64,000 bases of DNA from Candidatus Manganitrophaceae bacterium (GTDB lineage Bacteria; Nitrospirota; Nitrospiria; SBBL01; JAADHI01): contig DUAG01000019.1 in assembly GCA_012960925.1 (NCBI GenBank), positions 81,580 to 145,579 on the forward strand, read 5' to 3'. How positions within the stretch are numbered: position 1 is the stretch's first letter; each line of letters begins with the position of its first letter. The translations under genes were made by a program, and so were the position numbers. A model generated the notes under the pieces. That model did no database searches. It saw only the letters and a list, made by a program, of their open reading frames with translations, and was not told where the DNA came from. Shown here one piece after another: positions 1-13,260 of this stretch.

Positions 1-272
1 AGATGATAGAAGAGGGCCGGGCTGCCGGAGAAATCCTGCGGAAAGAGATCCTGTCCAAGGCCTCTGAAGAGTCAAAGGATTTGGTCAAGAAGGCCCAGGA
101 AGAAATCGAAAGGGAGAAGCAAAAGGCCCTGATCGAACTCCAGGCCCAGGTTGCAGAACTCTCGATACAGGTTGCAAGCAAGATGGTTCAGAACAATTTA
201 AGTGCGCAGGACCACAATAAGTTGATCGAAGGGGCCCTCGACCAGGTCAAAGAGGCTTATGGAAAAGTCTGA
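1..272 (+). CDS. atpF: ATP synthase F0 subunit b, C-terminal part (5' end outside window)
   Basis: The visible part is a highly charged, Ala/Glu/Lys/Gln-rich helix without membrane segment, as expected for the peripheral-stalk region of subunit b. The membrane anchor and start lie left of the window. The b subunits form the stator stalk that links the membrane a subunit to F1 through delta. The stop codon lies 14 nt inside atpH, which indicates translational coupling. Identity rests mainly on the gene order b-delta-alpha-gamma-beta-epsilon. It could be a b' subunit (AtpF') as easily as b, because the diagnostic N-terminus is missing. Confidence 0.88.
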   Translation, partial: MIEEGRAAGEILRKEILSKASEESKDLVKKAQEEIEREKQKALIELQAQVAELSIQVASKMVQNNLSAQDHNKLIEGALDQVKEAYGKV

Positions 273-834
273 CAAACAGACCAGAGAGATTGCGCGTTCC
301 TACGCAGAGGCCATTCTGGCGATTGCCTGCTGTGAAGGGGTTCTTGAGAAGGTCGAGGAAGAACTGACGCAATTCAAGACCGTCTTTGATAAAAACCCGG
401 CGCTGCTTGAGTTCCTGAAAGACCCCAAGATCACCCCGGAAGGGAAAGAGAAGGCCATTGAAGAAATCCTGGGCGGTGAAACCTCCCAGATTTCCCGGCA
501 TCACATCCGGCTGGCGATTGATCAGTCCAGGGGGGGGCTTCTGCCTGAGATCTTCAACGCGCTTTTTGAGCTTGCATCCGAATCCCGGGGCCGGACGACT
601 GCAAGGGTCATCACGGCAGTTCCTCTGTCTGAAGAATTAGAAAAGAAACTTGAAAGTACTCTCACGGAACTCACGGGCGAAGCGGTCTTTTTGAAGAAGT
701 CGGTTGATCCCTCAATCCTCGGCGGTATCGTGATTCAGATGGGAGAACGGATCATCGATGGGAGTCTGCGCCGTCAGCTTAGCCGTTTGCGTGAGGAGAT
801 TTCGAGCAAGATTCTGGCTGAGAAGGGAAAATAA
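259..834 (+). CDS. atpH: ATP synthase F1 subunit delta
   Basis: The 191-residue product has the length of bacterial delta/OSCP proteins (about 180). The N-terminal helical bundle begins with [12 protein letters not shown] (residues about 12-23). The C-terminal signature [20 protein letters not shown] near residue 155 is typical of the family. Delta sits on top of F1 and joins the alpha N-termini to the b stalk. The ATG overlaps the end of atpF by 14 nt, and atpA starts 11 nt after the stop, so the gene is inside a tightly packed operon. Confidence 0.95.
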   Translation: MEKSDKQTREIARSYAEAILAIACCEGVLEKVEEELTQFKTVFDKNPALLEFLKDPKITPEGKEKAIEEILGGETSQISRHHIRLAIDQSRGGLLPEIFNALFELASESRGRTTARVITAVPLSEELEKKLESTLTELTGEAVFLKKSVDPSILGGIVIQMGERIIDGSLRRQLSRLREEISSKILAEKGK

Positions 835-845
835 GGGGAAGACAA

Positions 846-2366
846 TTGAAAATAGATCAAGGTGAAATCGCAAGCGTACTCCAGAAGTATATCGAAGGCT
901 ATCAAGCGGACATTACTATCGAAGAGTCCGGTGAAGTCTTAAGTGTCGGTGATGGTATTGCCCGGCTCTCCGGATTGAAGAATGCCATGGCCGGAGAACT
1001 GGTTTCCTTTCCGAATGATGTGGTCGGGATGATTTTGAACCTTGAAAAAGACGACGTCGGCGTGATCCTTTTTGGAGAGACCAGCAAAATCAAGGAAGGG
1101 GATCTCGCCAAGCGAACCGGAAAAATTGCGCAGATCCCCGTGGGTGAAGCAATGGTCGGTCGTGTTGTCAATGCGCTCGGACGTCCGATTGACGGGAAAG
1201 GTCCTATCGTCACAGATCGTTCTCGTATTCTTGAGGGCGGGGCTCCGAACGTGGTCGCCCGTGAGTCGGTTAAAGAGCCGATTCAAACCGGTCTCAAGGC
1301 GATTGACGCCATGATCCCGATCGGTCGAGGACAGCGGGAACTTATTATTGGTGACCGGCAGACCGGAAAAACGGCGATTGCCGTGGATACAATTATCAAT
1401 CAGAAGGGCAGCGGGGTTTATTGTGTTTATGTCGCCGTGGGAGGGAAATCGTCCAACGTGGCCTCGGTGGTTGAGACCCTGGAAAAGTATGGTGCGATGG
1501 AATATACCACCGTTGTTTCCGCGACGGCCAATGAGCCCGCCTCTTTGCAATATATTGCGCCTTATGCCGGTTGTACAATCGGCGAAGAATTTATGTATAA
1601 CGGAAAACACGCCCTGGTGGTCTATGATGATCTCTCTAAACATGCACAGGCCTATCGTCAGTTGTCGCTTCTCCTTCGGCGTCCTCCGGGAAGAGAGGCC
1701 TATCCGGGAGATGTCTTTTTTCTCCATTCCCGCCTCCTGGAACGTGCGGCAAAACTGAATAAAGATCTCGGCGGCGGATCATTGACCGCCCTTCCGATTA
1801 TTGAGACACAGGCCGGTGATGTCTCCGCCTATATCCCCACAAACGTGATTTCCATTACAGATGGACAAATCTATCTTGAACCCGATCTTTTCTACTCGGG
1901 GGTTCGTCCTGCAATTAATGTGGGTCTTTCTGTTTCCCGTGTTGGCGGAAACGCCCAGACCAAGGCGATGAAGAAGGTATCCGGTCGCTTGCGGCTCGAC
2001 CTTGCGCAATACCGAGAACTGGCCGCATTCGCCCAGTTTGGGTCTGATCTGGACAAGGCGACTCTGGCGCAGTTAAAGCGGGGGGAAAAGATGGTCGAGC
2101 TGCTCAAGCAGGGGCAGTATAAACCCTACTCCCTTGCGGAACAGGTCATGACGATCTATGCCGGAACGATGGGTCACCTTGACGATCTGAATACCGAGGA
2201 TGTCCAGGCCTTTGAAGAGGCTTATTTGAAGATGATGGCCGAACAACATCCGGAGCTTGTACGGGAAATCGTGGAAAAAAAGGCCTTAAACGAGACATTG
2301 AACAAAAAAATGGATGAAGCCATCACCGCCTTCAAGAAGGGATGGCGTCCCGTGGGGACTGCTTAA
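846..2366 (+). CDS. atpA: ATP synthase F1 subunit alpha
   Basis: The 506-residue non-catalytic nucleotide-binding subunit of F1. The P-loop GDRQTGKT is at residues 169-176, and the family segment [17 protein letters not shown], which carries the arginine that reaches the catalytic beta site, is near residue 363. It starts with TTG. The GGGGAAG stretch just upstream (836-842) serves as ribosome binding site, and the protein begins [13 protein letters not shown] as usual for alpha. Together with beta it forms the alpha3beta3 hexamer. Only 3 nt separate it from atpG. Confidence 0.98.
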   Translation: MKIDQGEIASVLQKYIEGYQADITIEESGEVLSVGDGIARLSGLKNAMAGELVSFPNDVVGMILNLEKDDVGVILFGETSKIKEGDLAKRTGKIAQIPVGEAMVGRVVNALGRPIDGKGPIVTDRSRILEGGAPNVVARESVKEPIQTGLKAIDAMIPIGRGQRELIIGDRQTGKTAIAVDTIINQKGSGVYCVYVAVGGKSSNVASVVETLEKYGAMEYTTVVSATANEPASLQYIAPYAGCTIGEEFMYNGKHALVVYDDLSKHAQAYRQLSLLLRRPPGREAYPGDVFFLHSRLLERAAKLNKDLGGGSLTALPIIETQAGDVSAYIPTNVISITDGQIYLEPDLFYSGVRPAINVGLSVSRVGGNAQTKAMKKVSGRLRLDLAQYRELAAFAQFGSDLDKATLAQLKRGEKMVELLKQGQYKPYSLAEQVMTIYAGTMGHLDDLNTEDVQAFEEAYLKMMAEQHPELVREIVEKKALNETLNKKMDEAITAFKKGWRPVGTA

Positions 2367-2369
2367 AGA

Positions 2370-3236
2370 ATGGGCGTCACCCTCCGCGAACTCAAGGGGC
2401 GTATCCGCTCCGCAAAAAAAACCCAGCAGATTACCAAGACCATGCAGATGGTTGCTGCCTCACGCCTGAAGAAATCTGAACAGACCTTTCGCCGCGCCAA
2501 GCCCTATTATGAAAAGATGGAGTTGATCCTGTCGCACCTGATGGCCTCTGCAGGAGAGGTGAAGCATCCCTTCTTCGAGTTGCGTGATGTCAAGACCATC
2601 GGTCTGCTGGTGGTGACCTCTGACCGCGGTCTTTGCGGTGCCTACAATTCGAGCATCATTTCCCGTGCCGAGTCCTTCCTGAAAGAGCCGAGATCCCAGG
2701 AAGTGAAGCTGATACTTATTGGAAAAAAGGGCCATGATTATTTTCAAAAAAGGGAGTGGCCCATCCTCTTCAGTGTTCTCGATCTAGGCGGCACCCCGGA
2801 CTATCAGAGGATTTCTGGGATTACCGACCGGGTGGTGGAGGCTTATCTTTCCGGCACCCTTGATGAAGTGCAGGTCCTTTACACCAGCTTCATCTCTGCG
2901 ATATCAACAAAACCGGTCTTAAAGAAGTTTCTCAATGTTCAGCAGGAAAAAGGGGTTGAAGATCCGGACCAGGCCCCTGATTTTATTCTGGAGCCCGATT
3001 TTTCTACAATTATAGACCAGTTTCTGTCGCGGCAGATCAAGTCGAGGATGTATTCCACCCTTTTGGAGTCTTTTACCGCAGAGAACTCCTCGCGGATGGT
3101 CGCGATGAAAAATGCAACGGACAGTGCCAATGAGATGATCGACCATTTGAGCCTGATGGGAAACAAGGCACGGCAGGCGGCTATTACGAATGAGATATTA
3201 GAGATTGTCACGGCCGGTGAGGCAATGAAGGCTTAA
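2370..3236 (+). CDS. atpG: ATP synthase F1 subunit gamma
   Basis: The 288-residue central rotor shaft. The N-terminal helix (ELKGRIRSAKKTQQITKTMQ, residues 7-26) and the C-terminal helix (ITNEILEIVTAGEA) are the two most conserved gamma segments and form the coiled coil inside alpha3beta3. The middle contains the Rossmann-like region with SDRGLCGAYNSS near residue 84. The length is normal. It is followed by a 108-nt gap with a strong hairpin before atpD, the only sizeable gap in the operon. Confidence 0.97.
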   Translation: MGVTLRELKGRIRSAKKTQQITKTMQMVAASRLKKSEQTFRRAKPYYEKMELILSHLMASAGEVKHPFFELRDVKTIGLLVVTSDRGLCGAYNSSIISRAESFLKEPRSQEVKLILIGKKGHDYFQKREWPILFSVLDLGGTPDYQRISGITDRVVEAYLSGTLDEVQVLYTSFISAISTKPVLKKFLNVQQEKGVEDPDQAPDFILEPDFSTIIDQFLSRQIKSRMYSTLLESFTAENSSRMVAMKNATDSANEMIDHLSLMGNKARQAAITNEILEIVTAGEAMKA

Positions 3237-3254
3237 ATTCTACGTAACCGCTAG

Positions 3255-5017
<1,763 letters not shown>

Positions 5018-5224
5018 CTGCATCCTCCTTATAATGAGCCTCGATTTTCCAGTTACTGGATCAAGGGATGGTCTTTTCCCTAGACAATAAACTATAATAA
5101 GGTCATTTTAATCTTTTTTTTTCGTGGAATTCTTCGACCATTCAGTCTTATCGCAAACTTTAGACGATATCGATTAATACCAGATTGACATCTGTTACTA
5201 ATCCAACACATTGAGGAGGGATTG

Positions 5225-6673
5225 ATGAAAAGATCATTAGGAGTTGCCTTGGCCGTGGCGGCACTACTCTATTCGGCTTCGGTTTATGCTGCAGATTTTG
5301 ATATTGAAGGAGATTTCCGAGTTCGCGGTGTCTATAGTGACAATCTGAGTGATGCTAATGATGTTTTAGATGATCAAACAGCCTTTTCCGACGGCCGCTT
5401 CCGTCTGAAGACGACGATTACGGCGGGGATGACCTCTGCCGTCGTCATTGTCGATTTCACGAACAGCTTTAATGATCCGGGTAACACGCTCTGTCCCGGG
5501 CCCTCTACGACAGGTGGAACTATTCCCGTTTCAGGTGCTTCTTCCTTCTGCGGAACAGGAAATTTCCGATTTGGGACGTCCAGTTTTGGAGGCAGCTATA
5601 ATATTGTCGGTGTCCGCGAGGCCTATCTGAAGTTTGCGCTTAATCCTCTCAAGGTGGTTCTCGGGCGTAAGCAGTTTACGCTGGGGCATGGTCTGATTTT
5701 AGACGATACAATCGATGTCATTGCCGGGAATTTTATGATGGGTCCGGCGAGTGTAACCTTAATAGACGCGAAGCTGGTTGATACTCAAACGGGGAATGTC
5801 TTTAACCAGGGAAGTACCGGTGGTGATACCAATCTTTATATTCTCAATCTCGGCATGAACCACGGTGATGCGCATGTCTTGGGGCTCTTTGTCACTTATA
5901 TGAATGACCGGAACAATTCCCTCCTTGCCCCGGCAATTGGGGCGGGGTTGCCACTTCCCCCGGTCGGGTTTCCCATCGTACCTGGGTTGCCCGGTGATGC
6001 GACACTTTTAACTATTGGCCTTACGGCCGATGGGTCGATCGGTCCGATAGCCGGTCGATTTGAAATTGATTTTCTTGAGGGAACCATTGAGGGCGTCGGC
6101 CCTGCAGACATCGATCTGGAAGGTTTGAATCTTCTCGTTGGTGCCGGAATGCCCATCGGACCGGCAAATATCGACCTGAGCTTCCTTCTGACCTCGGGCG
6201 ATGAGAGTCCAACCGACACTAAAATTAATGTCAACGGGGTCTCCGGAAATTTCGTCCTGGGGAACATCTTGGTCAATGACGATATCAACAGCGACCGGGA
6301 TGGACAGTGTGCAAGTGTCATGGCAGGACCTCTATCCGGTCGAATGGGATCTGGTGGTCGCGGTTGTATCGGCGGTCTCGGCATCACGGCTGTAAAACTT
6401 TCTGCTGTTCTTGCCTCAGATATCTGCCATACTGAGCTGGCGGTCATTTGGGCTCAGACAACGGAAGACCCTGCTGTCGGCGCGGATAGTGATCTAGGGG
6501 TCGAAATCGACCTGAATCACGATCATAAACTTGATGACAATCTTTCTATAGCCGTCAACCTTGGATATCTTGCCTCAGGGGACGCATGGAAGACCTTGGG
6601 AACCCCTGGCGGGGGCACCAGTCCGACGGATGATCAGCTTAAAGGGATCATCTCTGTAAACTATCGGTTCTAA
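5225..6673 (+). CDS. Predicted outer-membrane beta-barrel (porin-like) protein
   Basis: A 482-residue protein with a clear signal peptide (MKRSLGVALAVAALLYSASVYA, cut before ADF). It has alternating polar/hydrophobic strands rich in Gly/Asp/Asn and a C-terminal Phe (ISVNYRF), the usual barrel assembly signal. The segment VVLGRKQFTLGHGLILDDT resembles alginate-export/porin-type barrels, but the substrate is unknown. ATG 5225 is preferred over the adjacent TTG 5222 because of the GAGGAGGG ribosome binding site at 5213-5220. It stands alone with a terminator behind it. It contains few Cys, which may form disulfides in loops. Confidence 0.75.
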   Translation: MKRSLGVALAVAALLYSASVYAADFDIEGDFRVRGVYSDNLSDANDVLDDQTAFSDGRFRLKTTITAGMTSAVVIVDFTNSFNDPGNTLCPGPSTTGGTIPVSGASSFCGTGNFRFGTSSFGGSYNIVGVREAYLKFALNPLKVVLGRKQFTLGHGLILDDTIDVIAGNFMMGPASVTLIDAKLVDTQTGNVFNQGSTGGDTNLYILNLGMNHGDAHVLGLFVTYMNDRNNSLLAPAIGAGLPLPPVGFPIVPGLPGDATLLTIGLTADGSIGPIAGRFEIDFLEGTIEGVGPADIDLEGLNLLVGAGMPIGPANIDLSFLLTSGDESPTDTKINVNGVSGNFVLGNILVNDDINSDRDGQCASVMAGPLSGRMGSGGRGCIGGLGITAVKLSAVLASDICHTELAVIWAQTTEDPAVGADSDLGVEIDLNHDHKLDDNLSIAVNLGYLASGDAWKTLGTPGGGTSPTDDQLKGIISVNYRF

Positions 6674-6696
6674 GAACGGATTAAGTGTGTTTTATT

Positions 6697-6730
6697 AAAA
6701 AGCCTCCCGGAATTCCGGGGGGCTTTTTTT
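6697..6730 (+). terminator. Rho-independent terminator after the barrel gene
   Basis: A GC-rich stem, AAAAGCCTCCCGG paired with CCGGGGGGCTTTT around an AATT loop (one T-G wobble), runs directly into seven T residues. It lies 23 nt after the stop codon of the barrel gene and closes that single-gene unit. Confidence 0.93.
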
Positions 6731-6761
6731 GTTGGGGCTTTCTATGCGTGTTTGATAATAT

Positions 6762-8576
6762 GTGGCCATGGACATACAACAAAAAATAGAGGCCCTTCCC
6801 AAGAGTCCGGGCGTTTATCTCATGAGAGGGAAGAAGGGCGAGATTCTGTATGTCGGGAAGGCGAAGGTCTTGTCGAGCCGGGTCCGGAGCTACTTCCATT
6901 CCGGCAAAGATCAAAGCCCCAGGATTAGGTCGATGGTGGGCCAAGTTGCGGATATTGAAACAATGGTAACCGCCTCTGAACTAGAGGCCCTGATCCTCGA
7001 GAACAACCTGATCAAGAAACATCGACCGAGATACAATGTTATCCTGCGAGATGACAAGAACTACCCCCTTCTTCGTCTTCCGATCGGGGATGATTTTCCC
7101 CGGCTTGAGATTGTTCGCAAGGTCAAGAAAGACGGGGCACTTTATTTCGGGCCCTATGTCCCCGCGGGGGGCCTCCATGAGATGCTCCGCCTCTTGAGGC
7201 GGATCTTCCCTCTTCCGAACTGTAGTATCGTGATCGATGGAAGGGCGGACCGCGCCTGTATTGAATTTGAAATTAAGCGCTGTCTTGCCCCATGCACCGG
7301 CAATCAGTCAAAGGCAGATTACGGTCGGATGATCGACCAGGTCCGGCAGTTCCTGGAAGGGCGGGATAAGATACTCTTGAAGACCTTGCGGGAGAGAATG
7401 CAGCAACGGGCGGAGAATCTCGACTTTGAGGCAGCGGCGAAGATTCGGGACCAGATCATGAAGATTGAAGGCGCTCTTGAACGCCAGCGCATTACATCGG
7501 TGCGGATGGAAGACCGTGATGTGATCGGGTTTTTCAGAAAAGGGGAGGCACTTGACCTCCAGGTTCTCTTCATCCGAGGCGGAAAGCTGGTCGGCAGAAA
7601 AGACTTCTTCCTTGAGCATATGGCCGAGACCCCGGATGAAGAACTCTGTACCGGATTTCTTCAGCAATTCTACACCAAGGAAGGGGTAATTCCAAAAAAG
7701 ATCCTGCTCCCGCTTCCTTTGACGGAAAGAGTCCTGTTGGAAAAGTGGCTTTCCGGGCGGCGAGGAGGCGTCGTCCAACTTCTCTCCCCTTCGAGGGGAA
7801 AGGGTCTGGCTCTGTTGCGTCTGGCTCAGGAAAATGCCGAATCTTCTCTGGACGGCCACTTGAAGCTTCGGGCCGGCGGCATGGCGAAGATGGAGATGCT
7901 TCAGGAGCTGCTCCACTTGAAAAGGTCGCCTTATCGAATCGAGGGCTACGATATCTCTAATATTATGGGAACGAGCGCTGTTGGGTCGATGGTGGTTTTT
8001 GAAAAGGGCAAGGCCAAGCGCTCGGATTATCGGCACTTTCGGATCAAAACCGTTGAAGGGGCAGATGATTTTGCGATGATGGCCGAGGTTCTGTCCCGGC
8101 GCATGACTCATCTGAAAGAAAAGCCAGAGACGCCTCCTGACCTGATCTTGATTGATGGCGGAAAAGGTCAGATCTCAGCGGTCGGATCGGTTCTTGACAA
8201 GTTTCACCTGGGATCATTCGATTTGATCGGCCTGGCCAAGGAAAAGGGAGACCGAGGGGAACGGGTTTATCTTCCGGGCCGAAGTAGTCCGATAGAACTC
8301 CCCCCCGGCTCACCCGCCACCCATCTGTTGATGCAGGTGCGGGACGAGGCCCACCGCTTTGCAGTGACCTATCATCGTAAGATCCGTGGCAAGAAGATGC
8401 TCCGTTCCCGGCTTCAGGAAGTCGAAGGGATCGGGAAACTCCGACGGACGGCGCTGTTGAAACACTTTGGAAGTCTTTCAAATATCGAGGCGGCGAGCCT
8501 CGAGGATCTGGAAAAGGCTCCAAAAATAAATAAGAAGGTAGCAAAAATATTATTTGAGTCGATTAAAAAGCAGTAA
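6762..8576 (+). CDS. uvrC: Excinuclease ABC subunit C
   Basis: The 604-residue nucleotide excision repair endonuclease that makes both incisions around UvrAB-marked lesions. The domains appear in order. An N-terminal GIY-YIG nuclease (PGVYLMRGKKGEILYVGKAK, residues 16-35) comes first. Then follow a UVR domain (ENLDFEAAAKIRDQI) that binds UvrB, the RNase H-like second nuclease with YDISNIMGTSAVGSMVVF and LILIDGGKGQ, and tandem helix-hairpin-helix repeats at the end (LQEVEGIGKLRRTALLKHFG). The start is GTG 6762 or ATG 6768; neither has a strong ribosome binding site. The length is normal for the family. Confidence 0.96.
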   Translation: MAMDIQQKIEALPKSPGVYLMRGKKGEILYVGKAKVLSSRVRSYFHSGKDQSPRIRSMVGQVADIETMVTASELEALILENNLIKKHRPRYNVILRDDKNYPLLRLPIGDDFPRLEIVRKVKKDGALYFGPYVPAGGLHEMLRLLRRIFPLPNCSIVIDGRADRACIEFEIKRCLAPCTGNQSKADYGRMIDQVRQFLEGRDKILLKTLRERMQQRAENLDFEAAAKIRDQIMKIEGALERQRITSVRMEDRDVIGFFRKGEALDLQVLFIRGGKLVGRKDFFLEHMAETPDEELCTGFLQQFYTKEGVIPKKILLPLPLTERVLLEKWLSGRRGGVVQLLSPSRGKGLALLRLAQENAESSLDGHLKLRAGGMAKMEMLQELLHLKRSPYRIEGYDISNIMGTSAVGSMVVFEKGKAKRSDYRHFRIKTVEGADDFAMMAEVLSRRMTHLKEKPETPPDLILIDGGKGQISAVGSVLDKFHLGSFDLIGLAKEKGDRGERVYLPGRSSPIELPPGSPATHLLMQVRDEAHRFAVTYHRKIRGKKMLRSRLQEVEGIGKLRRTALLKHFGSLSNIEAASLEDLEKAPKINKKVAKILFESIKKQ

Positions 8577-8615
8577 AAAAACCCAAGGTTCCATCTCAGC
8601 CCTTGGGGGTTTTTT
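8574..8615. terminator. Terminator between convergent uvrC and icd
   Basis: The stem CCCAAGG (8582-8588) / CCTTGGG (8601-8607) is flanked by an A-run on the left and a T-run on the right (8610-8615). It can therefore end transcription of uvrC on the + strand and of icd on the - strand. It starts at the uvrC stop codon. Confidence 0.85.
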
Positions 8616-8652
8616 GAAGCATATTCAGATTGTGTTTCTTTGAAGCGGTTTT

Positions 8653-11055
<2,403 letters not shown>

Positions 11056-11095
11056 TTAGGAAGATTTCTTCATTAATCTGGTTGCGGAGATCGAT

Positions 11096-11848
11096 ATGTC
11101 CGGACATTCAAAGTGGGCGACGACAAAGCATCAAAAGGCAGTCACCGACGCGAAGCGGGGGAAGATCTTTACGAAGATCATTCGTGAGATCACCATCGCC
11201 GCGAAGATGGGCGGAGGAGATCCCCAGGGAAATCCGCGTCTTAGAACGGCGATCAGTAAGGCCAAAGAAGCCAATATGCCTTCCGATAACATGAAAAAGG
11301 CAATCCTGAAGGGGACGGGAGAACTGCCGGGCGTCCAGTATGAAGAGTTTGTCTATGAAGGGTATGGTCCGGGCGGTGTCGCGATTATGATGGATATTAC
11401 AACCGACAATAAGAACCGGACGGCCTCCGAGATCCGGCATCTCCTTTCCAAGCATGGAGGGAATCTGGGGGAAAGCGGGAGCGTTGCCTGGATGTTTGAA
11501 AAAAAGGGCTGTCTTGTTCTTGAAAAGACCTCTGTCGATGAAGAGAAACTGATGTCGATTACCCTGGATGCCGGCGCGGAAGATCTTTGTTCGGATGACC
11601 CGGACCACTACGAGGTCATTACGCTTCCGGACGACTTTGAAAATGTGAAACAGGCCCTTTCCGATGCGAATCTTTCCACGACGTTTTCTGAAGTCACTTT
11701 TCTGCCAAAAAATTCCACGCGCCTTGAAGGAAAACAGGCGGAACGCATGCTGCACTTGATGGGGATGCTGGAAGACCAGGACGATGTCCAAAACGTCTAT
11801 GCCAATTTTGATATTCCGGATGAGGTCATGGAAAAGGTGAGCGAGTAA
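11096..11848 (+). CDS. yebC: YebC/PmpR family DNA-binding regulatory or translation protein
   Basis: A 250-residue protein starting [20 protein letters not shown], the hallmark of the YebC/TACO1 family. It continues with [15 protein letters not shown] and the three alpha/beta domains of usual length. Members have been described as transcription regulators next to ruvC and, more recently, as factors that help ribosomes through difficult sequences. Which applies here cannot be read from sequence. The order yebC-ruvC-ruvA-ruvB is a widely conserved neighbourhood. Confidence 0.95.
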   Translation: MSGHSKWATTKHQKAVTDAKRGKIFTKIIREITIAAKMGGGDPQGNPRLRTAISKAKEANMPSDNMKKAILKGTGELPGVQYEEFVYEGYGPGGVAIMMDITTDNKNRTASEIRHLLSKHGGNLGESGSVAWMFEKKGCLVLEKTSVDEEKLMSITLDAGAEDLCSDDPDHYEVITLPDDFENVKQALSDANLSTTFSEVTFLPKNSTRLEGKQAERMLHLMGMLEDQDDVQNVYANFDIPDEVMEKVSE

Positions 11849-11862
11849 GTAAATGCAGCATC

Positions 11863-12456
11863 ATGGGTGAAGATGAGGGACAAAAAGAGAGGGTTTCTTC
11901 CCCCTCATTGCCGACGACCCATCACCGTATTCTGGGGATCGATCCAGGTATCGGCGTAACAGGTTATGCGGTGCTTGATGAGAGCAATGAGGGTCGATTC
12001 ACCTTGATTCAATCGGGTGAGATCAAGACGGCTCCTCGTTCTCCTTTTCCTGCACGTCTGAAGTGCATTTTCGATGGACTCCTTCAGGTTATCTCGTCTT
12101 TCCTACCCACGGCGGTTGCCCTCGAAGATACTTTTTACGCAAAGAATTTTAAGTCGGCCCTTAAGTTGGGGCAGGCGAAAGGTGTTGCCCTTCTGGCAGC
12201 GGAGTCTCATGCCCTCCCCATCTTTGAATATGCCCCGACTGCGGTGAAGATGGCCGTTGTTGGTTATGGCCGGGCCACGAAGGAGCAGGTGCAACGGATG
12301 GTGAGCCACCTTCTTCAAACCCCGAAACAAATCAAATCAGAACACGAGGCCGACGCCGTGGCGATTGCGATTTGTCATGCCCATACGGCAAAGTTCCAGT
12401 CCAGAGTGGCGCAGTCTGAAAGGGCGGCCATCGGTAAAACATTGGGTCAGAGATGA
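11863..12456 (+). CDS. ruvC: Holliday junction resolvase RuvC
   Basis: A 197-residue RNase H-fold endonuclease that cuts Holliday junctions after RuvAB branch migration. The acidic active site is Asp27 (LGIDPGIGVTGYAV), Glu88 (VALEDTFYAKN), His161 and Asp164 (SEHEADAVAIAI). The third position is His, as in Thermus RuvC, rather than Asp as in E. coli. A 20-residue polar N-terminal extension precedes the first strand; translation might instead begin at a later in-frame codon. The gene overlaps ruvA by 4 nt (ATGA). Confidence 0.95.
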   Translation: MGEDEGQKERVSSPSLPTTHHRILGIDPGIGVTGYAVLDESNEGRFTLIQSGEIKTAPRSPFPARLKCIFDGLLQVISSFLPTAVALEDTFYAKNFKSALKLGQAKGVALLAAESHALPIFEYAPTAVKMAVVGYGRATKEQVQRMVSHLLQTPKQIKSEHEADAVAIAICHAHTAKFQSRVAQSERAAIGKTLGQR

Positions 12457-13079
12457 TCGCCTCGATCAATGGACACATTACGCAGAAGACGCCCACCGCT
12501 CTTATCATTGAAGTGCAGGGACTGGGTTATCAGGTCCATGTTCCCTTAACGACCTACTATCGTCTTCCAGAAGTGAAGGAGGTTGTCGCGCTTCAGATCT
12601 ATACCTATGTACGGGAAGATGTGCTTCAGTTGTATGGTTTTCTTTCTCTTCTTGAAAAGGAGTTTTTTTTGCTCTTGATTTCGGTTTCAGGTATCGGCCC
12701 TAAATTGGGTTTGAATATCCTGTCCGGGATGGAAACGGGTGAGTTGATCGATGCGATCCGAAACGGGAATGTTCAAAGATTAAGGGCGATTCCGGGGGTG
12801 GGTCCAAAGATGGCTGGACGCCTTGCCCTTGAATTAAAAGAGAAGGTCAGCAGCCTGTATTCAGATCATTCCGGGATTGTTCTTGAGACGACAACCCCGG
12901 GGAATAAAGTGAGTGAAGATGCGCTTTCGGCCCTGATGAACCTCGGTTATCATCGGACCGAAGCCAGACGGGTGATTGAGAACATTGTCCAGAGGGAAGA
13001 AGCGCAGAACAATGGTGACATCGATTCAGTAGAAGGATTGATTAAGCTTGCCCTGAAGGGATTGGCAAAAATAAAATAG
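12453..13079 (+). CDS. ruvA: Holliday junction branch migration protein RuvA
   Basis: The 208-residue tetrameric junction-binding subunit. The N-terminal OB fold starts MIASINGHITQKTPTALIIE. Two helix-hairpin-helix motifs follow (ISVSGIGPKLGLNILSGM; RAIPGVGPKMAGRLALELKE), and the C-terminal three-helix domain that contacts RuvB contains DALSALMNLGYHRTEA. The ATG overlaps ruvC. It is separated from ruvB by a 161-bp dispersed repeat. Confidence 0.97.
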   Translation: MIASINGHITQKTPTALIIEVQGLGYQVHVPLTTYYRLPEVKEVVALQIYTYVREDVLQLYGFLSLLEKEFFLLLISVSGIGPKLGLNILSGMETGELIDAIRNGNVQRLRAIPGVGPKMAGRLALELKEKVSSLYSDHSGIVLETTTPGNKVSEDALSALMNLGYHRTEARRVIENIVQREEAQNNGDIDSVEGLIKLALKGLAKIK

Positions 13080-13240
13080 TTGTAACGATTCAGCACGCCC
13101 CTCCATTCCTCCATGGCGGCGTTGCTGCGGCACTTGAATCCTCGCGTATACACATACGCTTCGGTTCTGCGTTCCTCGTGCCTTGCCCTGAAGGAGTGGG
13201 TCTTGCGAAGCCAAACAGTGGTATGCTGATATCGTTACAA
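13080..13240. repeat. Dispersed palindromic repeat, copy 1 (MITE-like)
   Basis: A 161-bp element between ruvA and ruvB. The ends are inverted copies, TTGTAACGAT (13080-13089) and ATCGTTACAA (13231-13240), with AGCA and TGCT placed symmetrically inside. The core (13108-13196) contains GGCACTTGAATCCTCGC and GGTTCTGCG. A second copy lies at 43549-43709: its ends, including GGTCTYGCGAAGCCAAA on the right, run in the same direction, but its core is inverted. It has no coding capacity. The form fits a non-autonomous transposable element or a large REP/BIME-like repeat. Confidence 0.8.
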
Positions 13241-13260
13241 TAAAAAACGGATTATTTTAA

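Noticed and set aside
939..1727. 262-codon minus-strand frame opposite atpA
   Set aside because: Composition follows the complement of atpA, which is certain; no independent signal.
5018..5100. Frameshifted remainder of atpC
   Set aside because: No frame after the stop encodes the helical C-terminal domain of epsilon.
5018..5224. Promoter of the barrel gene from TATAAT at 5093 or TTGACA at 5184
   Set aside because: Neither box has a partner at proper spacing; the gene likely has a promoter here, but I cannot place it.
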